Made by a program: the position numbers and the translations under genes
Notes under the pieces: generated by a model
The model's database searches: none
What the model was told of the DNA's origin: nothing
Seen by the model: the letters and a program-made list of their open reading frames with translations, nothing else
Shown here: positions 1 through 7,780 of the stretch, piece by piece
Position numbering within the stretch: the first letter of the stretch is position 1
Layout of the letters: every line of letters starts with the position of its first letter
Source: an uncultured Clostridia bacterium
GTDB taxonomy: Bacteria > Bacillota > Clostridia > Christensenellales > Borkfalkiaceae
Direction: 5' to 3'
Assembly (NCBI GenBank): GCA_944358655.1
Contig: CALVRO010000002.1
Coordinates: forward strand, 1-64,000
Length of the DNA: 64,000 nucleotides

Positions 1-1
1 T

Positions 2-76
2 TGGTACTCCCGGCGGGAATCGAACCCACAACGGCCCCTTAGGAGGGGGCTGTTATATCCATTTAACTACGGAAGC
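2..76 (-). tRNA. tRNA-Arg (anticodon CCU)
   Basis: Read on the minus strand, this 75-nt stretch folds as a complete cloverleaf. The 7-bp acceptor stem pairs the bases at 70-76 with those ending next to an encoded CCA at 2-4. The anticodon stem is GCCCC/GGGGC around the loop CTCCTAA, and the T-arm contains GGTTCGATTCC. The anticodon is CCT at 41-43, which reads AGG. AGG is used often in the genes of this window, so this is a working housekeeping tRNA. The acceptor stem has two G-T pairs. Identity is clear from the anticodon; end positions could shift by one base. Confidence 0.95.
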
Positions 77-162
77 AAAATTTACTTTAATATAATACAA
101 CAAAGCAGTAAAAAAATCAATGATTTTTAGGTCGAAATCTTAATAAAATTTATGTGTTTGTC

Positions 163-232
163 ATCTTTGAAGCGGCGTCATTTATATTCTGACGCCGTGT
201 CCGTATTTTATACGGGCACGGCGTTCAAAGAT
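163..232. repeat. nested inverted repeats downstream of the pot operon
   Basis: A 14-bp stem (192-205 with 211-224, one G-T pair, 5-nt loop) can form, or alternatively 173-180 can pair with 190-197. The two helices share 192-197 and exclude each other. An outer arm, ATCTTTGAA at 163-171 with TTCAAAGAT at 224-232, encloses both. Neither strand has a run of T after the stem, so this is not a textbook terminator. It could still mark the 3' end of the pot transcript or protect it from exonucleases. Confidence 0.5.
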
Positions 233-238
233 TGAGTT

Positions 239-1903
239 TCAGTTAGATACCATGTGGTATCCTTTGCGGGGGCGATACTTTTTAATGAATATCTTATAGC
301 GGTAGGCGTAGAGGACTATGCCTGCGGCGACAGCGACTATTATTGCGGCAACTACGCCGACGACCACGGGGTCGAAGTCGACAAGGTCGAGGCAGCGCAC
401 GTTTATCCACATTCTGTTTATGTCTGCCAGCTTGTCGCCGAAATCGAGCATTACAACGCTGCGGTCGATTATGTTTGCCGTAGGGTACTGCCCGAAGAGC
501 TGCCTGCCTCTGTCCACCGAACCGCCGCTGTAAACGGCGTAAGCCCTGTCGTTGCCGTACTCCTCACCGAGGGGCAGGTACTGCGGAGTAAGCGAGGTTT
601 TGTCGAGTTCGAGAGTGGAGGCGTCGACGTAAACGGTGGCGTCGTCCACCTTGCCATTAAAGAAGTAACTCAGATCGTAGGCGTACACTTCGGTGAGTTC
701 CTCGTCTAAGTACTCCTCGTCGGAGGGGTCGAACACGGCACCGTAGTTCCAGTCGAGATATTTGAACACCGTCTGGTCGGCAATGGCGGAGGTGTAGCCG
801 ATATAGTACATGTTCCTGACGGCGTTGTCGGGACGGGAGAGGAAGTTGACGAAGGCTTCGGCGGCCTCCTTGCGCTTCTGATCGCCGCCCACGCCGTCCT
901 TGAGCATCACCCACCCGTCGAACCACAGGTTTGTACATTCGTCGGGCACGGAGTACCAGAGCTCGGTGGGGTTGAGCTCGTCGCCTTCGGCCTCGTCGAG
1001 GATATACACGGCGTCGCCCGACCACTGGTAGTTGGCGAGCACCTTGCCCGTCACCATGTCGGCCTTGCCGCTGTCCGTTTCAAAGGAGTACACGTTTTCC
1101 TTTATCTCTTTGAGCTTGTCCTCGGCGGCCGCTATGGCCTCGTCGGAGGTGTCGTTTAAGAGGGCGCTGCGTTTGTCGTCGTCCCCGTCTCCGCTGCCGA
1201 GCGACAGGAGTTCGTCGCCGTGGATAATGCCGAGTGTGGCGAAGTAGGCGTCGCGCACGTTGTCCTTAATGGTCACGCGGCGGCTGTAGTCGGAGTTGGT
1301 CAGAATGTTCCATGTGGCTACGTCCTCTGCCTCTACCAGTTCGGGGTTGTACACAAGGCCCGTCGTTCCCCACATGTAACATGCGGCATACTTCTGCCAA
1401 TCGTAATCTTCGAATACGCCCGCAATATAGTCGGAGACGTAGTTGGTGTAATAATTGCTCTCCACCGATGTATCGAAGAAGGAGTCGGAGAAGGGCTCGA
1501 CCTCATCCTCGTTTATCAGCTTTATTATCATGTAGTCGGAGGGGCAGACGAGGTCGTACACGTCGCCGAGCGACAGTCTGTTGTACAGATCCTCGTTGGT
1601 GCCGAAGGTGGAGTATTCTACCTCGACTTCATAGTCGTGGGTGGCGTTGAACCATTCCACAAAGTCGTCCACCATGGAGTTGGCGCCGAATACGCCGTCG
1701 TTTTCGGGGTCGTCGGCATAGCCGTTATATATGTCGATGAGCTCCTCGTCGTCCCATTCGCCGAGGTCGATATATTCCTCCCAGTTTGCGACGCGCAGGG
1801 TGACGCTCTCCTTGTGGTCGCCGCAGCCGAAGAGGGGGAGCACGGCAACCGAGGCTATCGCGGCGGCTCCGCAGACGCAGAGCGCGTTTTTAAATGCTTT
1901 CAT
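239..1903 (-). CDS. potD: polyamine-type ABC transporter substrate-binding lipoprotein with C-terminal membrane anchor
   Basis: This protein of 554 residues is the extracellular binding subunit of the spermidine/putrescine-type importer encoded just upstream on the same strand. Residues 1-27 form a lipoprotein signal with the lipobox LFGC, so Cys27 should be lipidated. The body resembles PotD/PotF-type periplasmic-binding-protein folds (for example NWEEYIDLGEW near the mature N-terminus). It is some 200 residues longer than typical PotD, and around residues 513-537 there is a hydrophobic helix followed by a basic tail (YRYKIFIKKYRPRK). It would therefore be held at both ends. The start follows a good AAGGAGG site and overlaps potC by 14 bp. 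The ligand is inferred from operon and family resemblance; other small cations are possible. Confidence 0.87.
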   Translation of the reverse strand: MKAFKNALCVCGAAAIASVAVLPLFGCGDHKESVTLRVANWEEYIDLGEWDDEELIDIYNGYADDPENDGVFGANSMVDDFVEWFNATHDYEVEVEYSTFGTNEDLYNRLSLGDVYDLVCPSDYMIIKLINEDEVEPFSDSFFDTSVESNYYTNYVSDYIAGVFEDYDWQKYAACYMWGTTGLVYNPELVEAEDVATWNILTNSDYSRRVTIKDNVRDAYFATLGIIHGDELLSLGSGDGDDDKRSALLNDTSDEAIAAAEDKLKEIKENVYSFETDSGKADMVTGKVLANYQWSGDAVYILDEAEGDELNPTELWYSVPDECTNLWFDGWVMLKDGVGGDQKRKEAAEAFVNFLSRPDNAVRNMYYIGYTSAIADQTVFKYLDWNYGAVFDPSDEEYLDEELTEVYAYDLSYFFNGKVDDATVYVDASTLELDKTSLTPQYLPLGEEYGNDRAYAVYSGGSVDRGRQLFGQYPTANIIDRSVVMLDFGDKLADINRMWINVRCLDLVDFDPVVVGVVAAIIVAVAAGIVLYAYRYKIFIKKYRPRKGYHMVSN

Positions 1904-2702
1904 GCTTTTCCTGCCTCCTTGCTCTCTTGGCCGAGGTAACGTTCATTATCACAACAACGGCTATGACTATCAGGAAGATGACCGTGGAGAGCGCCCACAG
2001 AGCCGTCTTTATCTCCGTCTGTCCGCCCTTTGTGGCGTTGAATACATAGGTGCTTATGGTGTCGAAGGTGGAAGGTTTTGTGTAGGTGGTTATAAAGTAG
2101 TCGTCCAGCGACAGCGTTATCGCCAGCATGAAGCCCGAAAGGATGCCGGGTACGAGCTGGGGCAGAACTACTTTAAAGAGCGCCTGCGCGGGCGTGGCGC
2201 CGAGGTCGAGCGCCGCCTCGTACAGGTTGTTGTCCATCTGCTTGAGTTTGGGCAGTACGGAGAGATACACAAAGGGCGCGCAGAGCACCACATGGCCCAC
2301 GCCGAGGGGAATATAGGTCTCCTTGTCTACGCCCAAAAGCACTATGAGCAGCACGCAGATGGAGAAGCCGGTAACTATGTCGGCGTTTACGACGGGTATC
2401 TGGTTTGCTGCCCTGAGCAGCGTTTTTCCCGTCTTTTTGGAGTAGAACCCGCCTATCGCGCCGAGCGTTCCCAAAACAGTTGCAATGGTGGCGCACACCA
2501 CGGCGAGGACGACGGTGTCGACTATCATGTCGCGCAGTTCCTCATTGGCGAAGAGGTTGATATAATTTTTAAACGAAAAGCCGTTTATGCCCGCGCCGAC
2601 GATGGTGGCGTCGGTGAAGGAGTAGACTGCCAGCATGAGAATGGGCACATATATGAAGCATAGTACTATGCAAAGCCATAAAACAGGTGCGATCTTCTTC
2701 AT
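1890..2702 (-). CDS. potC: spermidine/putrescine-type ABC transporter permease PotC
   Basis: This is an integral membrane permease of 270 residues with about six hydrophobic helices. The cytoplasmic EAA loop begins EAALDLGATPAQALFKVVLP, the coupling site for the PotA ATPase. It forms the translocation channel together with PotB. Length is normal for PotC. The ATG overlaps the potB stop codon (4 bp, ATGA) and its own 3' end overlaps potD, so the permeases and binding protein are translationally coupled. The family is certain. The polyamine substrate is inferred from order and similarity to potABCD. Confidence 0.9.
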   Translation of the reverse strand: MKKIAPVLWLCIVLCFIYVPILMLAVYSFTDATIVGAGINGFSFKNYINLFANEELRDMIVDTVVLAVVCATIATVLGTLGAIGGFYSKKTGKTLLRAANQIPVVNADIVTGFSICVLLIVLLGVDKETYIPLGVGHVVLCAPFVYLSVLPKLKQMDNNLYEAALDLGATPAQALFKVVLPQLVPGILSGFMLAITLSLDDYFITTYTKPSTFDTISTYVFNATKGGQTEIKTALWALSTVIFLIVIAVVVIMNVTSAKRARRQEKHESI

Positions 2703-3487
2703 AATATAGCCCCCCTGCCGTTATCGTCCTTGTCACTGAAGCGGTTGGTCACCAAAGTTACTATAAATATTATCACGAGCAGTATCAGCGATATCATCGA
2801 GCCGTTGTTCCAATCGTAGTGATTGAAGAAGCTGCCTATAAGGCTGCCCATGATGTAGGTGGAGTTGTACAGCATGTCCAAAACTACATAGTTGGTCATG
2901 GAGGGCAGCAGCACCATCGTTATGCCCGAAATTATCCCGGGCACCGAAAGGGGGAGAGTTACCCTCATGAACACCTTGAATTTGTTTGCGCCGAGGTCGC
3001 GCGCGGCCTCCAAAAGGCTGTTGTCGAGTTTTTGAAGGGAGGTGTACAGCGGAAGTATCATAAAGGGCATGAAGTCGTACGTCATGCCTATCACCGAATT
3101 CAAAAAGGGATAGGCGGCTATGTTGCCCTCTATGGCGGTGAGTATCTCCTTCAGTGCCGTTATCCTCAGCGTGAAGTTTATCCACATGGGCATTATGAAC
3201 AACAGAAGGAGGGCGTACTTCTTTTTGAGTCCCGAGCGGGCGAGGATGTACGCCGTGGGGTAGGCTATCGCAAGACAGACGAGCGTGGTGGTGATGGCCA
3301 GCGCAAAGCTGTACACGAGCGTACCTATCGTGTTGGTGCTCGAAAAGAAGGACACAAGGTTTTCAAACGTGAACTGCCCTTCGCCGTCCGTAAAGGCGTA
3401 GTAGAGTATGACGAACAGCGGAGCTATGACGAAGAGCAGCAAAAATACCGCATAGGGTATGCAGAGCTGTTTTCTGTTGAATTTCAT
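2699..3487 (-). CDS. potB: spermidine/putrescine-type ABC transporter permease PotB
   Basis: This second permease subunit has 262 residues. It begins with a short basic N-terminus and a strong first helix (residues about 8-30), followed by five more helices. The EAA loop reads EAARDLGANKFKVFMRVTLP. It pairs with PotC to form the membrane channel. The gene lies one base after potA and overlaps potC by 4 bp, as expected for a stoichiometrically translated transporter. No unusual residues or truncation were seen. Confidence 0.9.
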   Translation of the reverse strand: MKFNRKQLCIPYAVFLLLFVIAPLFVILYYAFTDGEGQFTFENLVSFFSSTNTIGTLVYSFALAITTTLVCLAIAYPTAYILARSGLKKKYALLLLFIMPMWINFTLRITALKEILTAIEGNIAAYPFLNSVIGMTYDFMPFMILPLYTSLQKLDNSLLEAARDLGANKFKVFMRVTLPLSVPGIISGITMVLLPSMTNYVVLDMLYNSTYIMGSLIGSFFNHYDWNNGSMISLILLVIIFIVTLVTNRFSDKDDNGRGAIL

Positions 3488-3488
3488 G

Positions 3489-4994
3489 TCAGTCGTTCTC
3501 CGCGGGCTTTAAGCTCAGTTTTATCTTTTCCTTGGGGATGACCAGACTGACGAAGTCGTCGGTGTTCCACATGTCGGGGCAGGAGATAACGTAATCTTCC
3601 TCGTTCTCCTCCGTTCTGACTATATAGCGGTAGTGGTCGCCCTTATAGATCATCGAAATTATGGTACCCTGCGCGCCGCCCTCGTCCTTGTCGTCGCTCA
3701 TGGTGATGGCGTGAGTGTCGACTTCCACGTTTACCTTTGTGCCCGTCAGGTCGAGCTTTTCGCCTGCGGCGGTCACAAGGTAGCCCTCGTCGTCGAGGCG
3801 GGAGCCGGGGTAGAGGGAGGTGACGTCGCACTCGAACTCTCCGTCGCCGAATTCAACGGTGTTGTTCTTGGTTATAACTCCCTCGAAGCGGTTTATGGTG
3901 TAAACGGGCTTCATGAGGTGTATGCCGTCTGGCTCCACGCGCATGCCTATCACCTTGCCGGGTTCGGCGTAGGCGGTAGACTGTATTATTATTTCGTACC
4001 TGCCCACTTCGACGGTTATTTCGTAGTGCACGCCCTTGAACACGGTGGAGACCACCTTGCCCTTGAGCTGGCCCTCGCCGGGCTTACATATAATGATGTC
4101 CTCGGGGCGGACTACGACGTCGACGAGCTGATTGAGCTCGAAGTCGTCCACGCAGTCGAACGTGGCGCCGCAGAATTTTACTTTGAGTTTGCCGACGACG
4201 GCGCCGTTGAATATGTTGCTTTCGCCTATGAAGTCGGCCACGAAGGTGTTGACGGGCTCGTTGTATATCTCGGTGGGGGTGCCTATCTGCTGTATGTCGC
4301 CGTCGTTTATTACAACGACTTTGTCCGACATTGTCAGCGCCTCCTCCTGGTCGTGGGTGACGTAGATGAAGGTTATGCCCAAGCGGCGGTGCATGTTCTT
4401 GAGTTCAACCTGCATCTCCTTGCGCATTTTGAGGTCGAGCGCGCCGAGAGGCTCGTCCAGAAGGAGTATTTCGGGCTCGTTGACTATGGCCCTCGCTATG
4501 GCCACCCTCTGCTGTTGTCCGCCCGAAAGGGTGCCTATGCTCCTCTTTTCAAAGCCCTCGAGGTCGACTATCTCCAGCGCCTTCTTAACTTTTGCGTCTA
4601 TCTCCTTCTTTGTGAGGCGCTCCTTTTTGGTGTACGAGTCGCCCGCGTCGTTCTTGTAGGTGTTGACCACCCTCTTGAGCCTCAGCCCGAAGGCAATGTT
4701 TTCGTACACGTTGAGGTGGGGGAAGAGGGCGTATTTCTGGAACACCGTGTTTACAGGCCTCTTGTTGGGGGGCAGGTTAGAGATGTCCTTGCCGTTCAGG
4801 AGTATCTTTCCCGAAGTGGGCAGATCGAACCCCGCTATCATTCTCAGCGTGGTGGTCTTTCCGCAGCCCGAGGGGCCGAGGAAGGTGACGAACTCGCCCT
4901 TCTTGACCTGAAGGTTGAAGTTGTCCACGGCCACGGTTTCGTCGTCGAACACCTTTCTGACGTCGATTAGCTCGATGATGTTGCTGTCAGTCAT
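3489..4994 (-). CDS. potA: polyamine ABC transporter ATPase PotA, long form
   Basis: This is the ATPase that powers PotBC. Walker A is GPSGCGKTT (residues about 40-48), the ABC signature is LSGGQQQRVAIARA (about 157-170), Walker B is LLLDEPLGALD, and the switch His lies in YVTHDQEEAL. At 501 residues it is well above the 360-380 usual for PotA. The excess is a Lys-rich insertion of about 25 residues (near 109-131) and a C-terminal half with TOBE-like beta segments that appear to be repeated (about 255-370 and 370-501). The extended C-terminus could serve in regulation of uptake, but that is inference. A good ribosome site (AAGGAG) precedes the ATG, 12 bp after the regulator gene. Confidence 0.9.
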   Translation of the reverse strand: MTDSNIIELIDVRKVFDDETVAVDNFNLQVKKGEFVTFLGPSGCGKTTTLRMIAGFDLPTSGKILLNGKDISNLPPNKRPVNTVFQKYALFPHLNVYENIAFGLRLKRVVNTYKNDAGDSYTKKERLTKKEIDAKVKKALEIVDLEGFEKRSIGTLSGGQQQRVAIARAIVNEPEILLLDEPLGALDLKMRKEMQVELKNMHRRLGITFIYVTHDQEEALTMSDKVVVINDGDIQQIGTPTEIYNEPVNTFVADFIGESNIFNGAVVGKLKVKFCGATFDCVDDFELNQLVDVVVRPEDIIICKPGEGQLKGKVVSTVFKGVHYEITVEVGRYEIIIQSTAYAEPGKVIGMRVEPDGIHLMKPVYTINRFEGVITKNNTVEFGDGEFECDVTSLYPGSRLDDEGYLVTAAGEKLDLTGTKVNVEVDTHAITMSDDKDEGGAQGTIISMIYKGDHYRYIVRTEENEEDYVISCPDMWNTDDFVSLVIPKEKIKLSLKPAEND

Positions 4995-5006
4995 TTTTCT
5001 CTCTCC

Positions 5007-5540
5007 TTAAAAGTTGGGCGGAGTGGATATCCACAAAAACTTGGCGTTGCTCTTGCCGCTGTTGGTTATCCTGTGCGATTTGTCCGCCGTATAATAAAAG
5101 GTTTCGCCCTTTTTGCACACATAATTGTTCTTGCCCAGCTCTATGCGCACCCTTCCTTCGAGCACATACCCGAATTCCTCGCCGTCGTGGGGAAAGTCGA
5201 GGGGGGTGGAGGCGCCCGACATAAGTTCGACGAGCACGGGCTCCATCTCGTTCTTCTGCGCGTTGGGAATTATCCACTTTAAAAGCATGCCGTCGTCGCG
5301 CTTTTCAATGAAGTCGTCTGCAGAGAACACCACGCGCGCGTCGTCCTCCTTTTTGAAGAACTCGGCAAGGTCTGTTCCCAGCGCCGCCAGAATGTCCCTC
5401 AGCGTCGCTATGGAGGGAGAGGTGACGTCGTTTTCGAGTTGCGAGATGTATCCCTTTGTGAGCTCGCACCTGTCGGCGAGCTCGGCCTGCGAAAGGTTGA
5501 GCTGCAGCCTCAGCCTCTTTATCTTCGAGCCGATATCCAT
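5007..5540 (-). CDS. XRE-family regulator with C-terminal cupin domain, probable controller of the pot operon
   Basis: This protein has 177 residues. An N-terminal XRE helix-turn-helix (about 7-60) contains the helix pair LSQAELADRCELTKGYISQL, and a cupin barrel follows (about 105-175, with HDGEEFGYVLEG and the C-terminal GETFYYTADKSHR). The layout matches PuuR/SinR-like regulators that sense a small ligand through the cupin. It is the first gene of the pot operon, 12 bp before potA, so it probably senses polyamine or a precursor and represses its own operon. Two near-identical dyads immediately upstream (5566-5582 and 5605-5621) are candidate operators. The family is clear; ligand and target are inferred. 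Confidence 0.85.
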   Translation of the reverse strand: MDIGSKIKRLRLQLNLSQAELADRCELTKGYISQLENDVTSPSIATLRDILAALGTDLAEFFKKEDDARVVFSADDFIEKRDDGMLLKWIIPNAQKNEMEPVLVELMSGASTPLDFPHDGEEFGYVLEGRVRIELGKNNYVCKKGETFYYTADKSHRITNSGKSNAKFLWISTPPNF

Positions 5541-5562
5541 GTCATTCCCTTTTTGTAATAAA

Positions 5563-5621
5563 ATTGTAAACTAAATGTTTACTTTCCCTAAACGGTTAGA
5601 AAAAGTAAACAAAAAGTTTAG
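5563..5621 (-). promoter_or_regulatory. probable operator pair and promoter of the pot operon
   Basis: Two 17-bp dyads share one design: GTAAAC-N5-GTTTAC at 5566-5582 (perfect arms) and GTAAAC-N5-GTTTAG at 5605-5621 (one mismatch). Their centres are 39 bp apart. Between them, 5588-5599 holds a further CTAAAC/GGTTAG pair. On the minus strand a TACAAT -10 hexamer (5568-5563) overlaps the first dyad, and an AGGGA ribosome site follows before the regulator ATG at 5540. The placement fits autorepression by the XRE-cupin protein. The rest of 5541-5827 is AT-rich with no other recognisable element. Confidence 0.5.
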
Positions 5622-5810
5622 TAATAACAAACCGAAATAAATTATATACGCGTGCGCGCGCAATGTCAAACACATGTAAAAGAAAAAAAATTAAGTCGGT
5701 ATATGAAAGATATTATCAAAAAATATATAAAAGATGCTCGTCGTTTACACGTTTGAGGGTCTGTCGGCGCCGATGAGGCCAAAACAGGCGCGCTGTCGCC
5801 TCGCGGAGCC

Positions 5811-5839
5811 TTGCGCGTGCGAGCTGTATGTGGTATAAT
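5811..5839 (+). promoter_or_regulatory. sigma-A promoter giving a probably leaderless mRNA
   Basis: The -35 is TTGCGC (5811-5816), the spacer is 17 bp, and the -10 is TATAAT (5834-5839) with an upstream TGG (extended -10). Transcription should begin at about 5846, which is the A of the ATG of the next gene. There is no Shine-Dalgarno sequence. Confidence 0.6.
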
Positions 5840-5845
5840 GCTGCC

Positions 5846-6382
5846 ATGGATGATATATGGAAGGACGTATATAAAAAGCTCGCGCGGGGCAACGCCATAC
5901 TCTTCGGCAAGGACAGCGCCTGTCTTTTGGCGCTCGCGGCCGGGTTGGACGGGCTCTCACGCCGAGCGGTAGTGCTGTGGGCGCTGACTTGCGTGCGCAA
6001 ACCTGTGGCCGCATTGGAGGAGTATTTCCCCGGCGACGGGAGGTTCGGACAAACTCTGGCGCTCGCGCGGCTGTGGGCTGAGGGCAGGCTGAAGATGCCC
6101 GAGGCGAGGAGGGCGATACTTTCCGTCCACGCCGCCGCAAGGCTGACGGAGGACGGCGCGGCAAAGGCTCTCTGTCACGCGGTCGGACAGGCATGCTCCG
6201 CAGTACATTCCCGCCGTCACGCCATGGGGCTGCCCGTATATGAACTTACGGCCATGGTACGCAAATACCCCGACGGGTGGGAGAGTGTGGTTGCGGGCAG
6301 GATAGAAGGCTATCTCGCCGCCGCGCGGTCGGCGGAAGAGGAGGCGCGCCGCTGCGAAGAGTGGGCGCCCTTTCTCAAGTGA
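5846..6382 (+). CDS. Imm-5-like (putative immunity) protein
   Basis: This is an all-helical soluble protein of 178 residues from the ATG at 5846. The central pattern (a Cys in a first helix, then EEYFPGDGRFGQTLALARLW, EARRAILSVHAAAR, and HAVGQACSAVHSRRHAMGLP) matches my memory of the Imm-5-like domain that databases name putative immunity protein. In that family, conserved Cys, His and Ala-rich helices recur. Its true function is not established and no toxin gene is adjacent. An upstream in-frame ATG at 5828 lies inside the promoter, so 5846 is preferred. It stands alone between divergent pot and convergent rpsT. Family assignment is moderate. Confidence 0.6.
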   Translation: MDDIWKDVYKKLARGNAILFGKDSACLLALAAGLDGLSRRAVVLWALTCVRKPVAALEEYFPGDGRFGQTLALARLWAEGRLKMPEARRAILSVHAAARLTEDGAAKALCHAVGQACSAVHSRRHAMGLPVYELTAMVRKYPDGWESVVAGRIEGYLAAARSAEEEARRCEEWAPFLK

Positions 6383-6408
6383 TGCAAAGCAATGTACCAT
6401 ATTATTAA

Positions 6409-6438
6409 AGCGCGGGCCGCGTTGTCGCGGCCCGCGCT
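6409..6438 (+). terminator. GC-rich hairpin after the Imm-5-like gene
   Basis: A perfect 13-bp stem (6409-6421 with 6426-6438) encloses a TTGT loop. It is flanked by short A/T stretches but has no long T-run. It probably ends the upstream transcript. Confidence 0.6.
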
Positions 6439-6500
6439 ATTTAAATATTAAATAGTGGAGGAGAGGAGGCTGTAGTGCGGCGCGTCGTTCGCGGCACGAA

Positions 6501-6530
6501 AATAAGGCGGACGATCTCGTCCGCCTTTTA
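6501..6530 (-). terminator. rpsT terminator
   Basis: A 10-bp stem (6504-6513 with 6518-6527) has a 4-nt loop. On the minus strand it is followed by TTATTTT, and on the plus strand by TTTT, so it can work in both directions between the convergent genes. Confidence 0.75.
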
Positions 6531-6550
6531 AGTTATATTTTTATTTTGAG

Positions 6551-6814
6551 TTATGCCATGGCGTTGAGCTTCTTTGCAAGGCCCGACTTCTTGTTAGCAG
6601 CCGTGTTCTTCTTGTAAACGCCCTTGGAGACAGCGCCGTCGATGAGCGAAACTACGCCGGGGAACATCTCGGTGGCGGCGGCCTTGTCGCCGCTGTTTAT
6701 GGCTGCAAGCAGCTTCTTAACGGCGGTTTTGACTTCCGACTTGATCATCTTGTTCTGGGCGGTCTTCTTTTCAATGACTAATGTACGCTTCTTAGCGGAT
6801 TTGATGTTGGGCAC
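6551..6814 (-). CDS. rpsT: 30S ribosomal protein S20
   Basis: This is a primary 16S rRNA-binding protein of 87 residues, strongly basic and helical. The N-terminus PNIKSAKKRT and the later KNTAANKKSGLAKKLN are typical of S20. The start codon is GTG (6814-6812), placed nine bases after a strong AAAGGAG; no ATG fits. GTG or TTG starts are usual for rpsT in many bacteria and help autoregulation. The gene is monocistronic, convergent with the Imm-5-like gene and divergent from murI, with its own terminator. Confidence 0.95.
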   Translation of the reverse strand: MPNIKSAKKRTLVIEKKTAQNKMIKSEVKTAVKKLLAAINSGDKAAATEMFPGVVSLIDGAVSKGVYKKNTAANKKSGLAKKLNAMA

Positions 6815-6956
6815 GTTATGTCTCTCCTTTTGGATAATATGTTCTCTTTAAATCTTGAGTAATTCTATCATAAAATCGCCCTCTTGTAAACTGTTTTTTG
6901 CGCTCTTTTGCAATTTTTTTAATATAATTTTTGCCCGCATAATATTATTAAAGTAT

Positions 6957-7703
6957 ATGAAGGGTGATAAAGCCTGCGGCCCCGTGTGCGTGTTCGACAG
7001 CGGAATAGGCGGTCTGAACCTTCTCGCAGCCTGTGCGCGCCTCTGTCCCGAACATGATTTTGTCTACTTTGCCGACAATTACAACGTTCCCTACGGCAGT
7101 CTGCCGCCGCGCAAGGTTTGCAGTCTCGTGGACGGCATATTTGAAAAAATTGCCGCCCTCGCCCCGTCGGCGGCGGTGGTGGCCTGCAACACGGCCACGG
7201 CGCTGTGCGTGGAGAGTCTGCGCAAAAGATATACCTTTCCCATAGTCGGCATACAGCCCGCCGTAAAACAGGCCGCCGCCCTCGGCGGCAGCTTTCTCGT
7301 GCTCGCCACTCCCGCGACGGCGAACAGCGCTTCGCTCGCCTCGCTATGCATAAAATACGGCGGAGGGAGAGGGGAGGTGGTCGCCTGTCCCCGCCTTGCG
7401 GCGTTCGTTGAGGACAACATTTTTTCAATGCCCTCGGGCTGGGAGGAAGAACTCCTGCCGAGGCGCTCGCCGTCCTGCGTCGTGCTCGGCTGCACGCACT
7501 ATGCCTTTGTGGCCGAAAGTATTAAAAATTACTACTTACGACCCGTTTTCGACGGAATTTTAGGGACGGCTGACCACTTGCGTACACTCATTGGGAATAG
7601 TGGTGGGAATTGTTATCATAATCAAAAAATAGCCTTTGTCGGTGGCGATGAGCAAAAAAATAGAGCTGTATTTGACAAAATTCTTAACTTAAAATGCAAA
7701 TAA
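6957..7703 (+). CDS. murI: glutamate racemase
   Basis: This enzyme makes D-glutamate for peptidoglycan. From the ATG at 6957 it has 248 residues. Both catalytic cysteine motifs are present: ACNTATA (N-terminal acid/base) and GCTHYAF (C-terminal acid/base). The N-terminal FDSGIGGLNLL and the YFADNYNVPYGS segment are family hallmarks. It is slightly shorter than the usual 260-270. An in-frame reading from a TTG at 6855 would add a hydrophobic, non-conserved stretch and is rejected. No Shine-Dalgarno precedes 6957. TTAATA (6919-6924) and TATTAT (6943-6948), 18 bp apart, could give a leaderless message. The last 60 codons are AT-richer than the rest. Confidence 0.9.
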   Translation: MKGDKACGPVCVFDSGIGGLNLLAACARLCPEHDFVYFADNYNVPYGSLPPRKVCSLVDGIFEKIAALAPSAAVVACNTATALCVESLRKRYTFPIVGIQPAVKQAAALGGSFLVLATPATANSASLASLCIKYGGGRGEVVACPRLAAFVEDNIFSMPSGWEEELLPRRSPSCVVLGCTHYAFVAESIKNYYLRPVFDGILGTADHLRTLIGNSGGNCYHNQKIAFVGGDEQKNRAVFDKILNLKCK

Positions 7704-7755
7704 ATGTTTGTTAATTTTAATGTTAAAATGAAAATTTAAAATTTTTTTAAAAAAA

Positions 7756-7780
7756 TGGCGTTTGGTGGTTGACAGTGGAT
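7756..7780 (+). promoter_or_regulatory. candidate MraZ operator, three TGG boxes at 10-bp spacing
   Basis: TGG occurs at 7756, 7766 and 7776, exactly one helical turn apart. This resembles the three TGGGN repeats with 5-nt gaps bound by MraZ upstream of mraZ in other bacteria. The array overlaps the -35 hexamer at 7769-7774, so binding would block the promoter. Only the TGG core is conserved, so the match is partial. Confidence 0.5.

Noticed and set aside
3633..4970. 445-codon plus-strand open frame opposite potA
   Set aside because: The ABC ATPase motifs are on the minus strand; the plus-strand product is compositionally odd and has no start signals.
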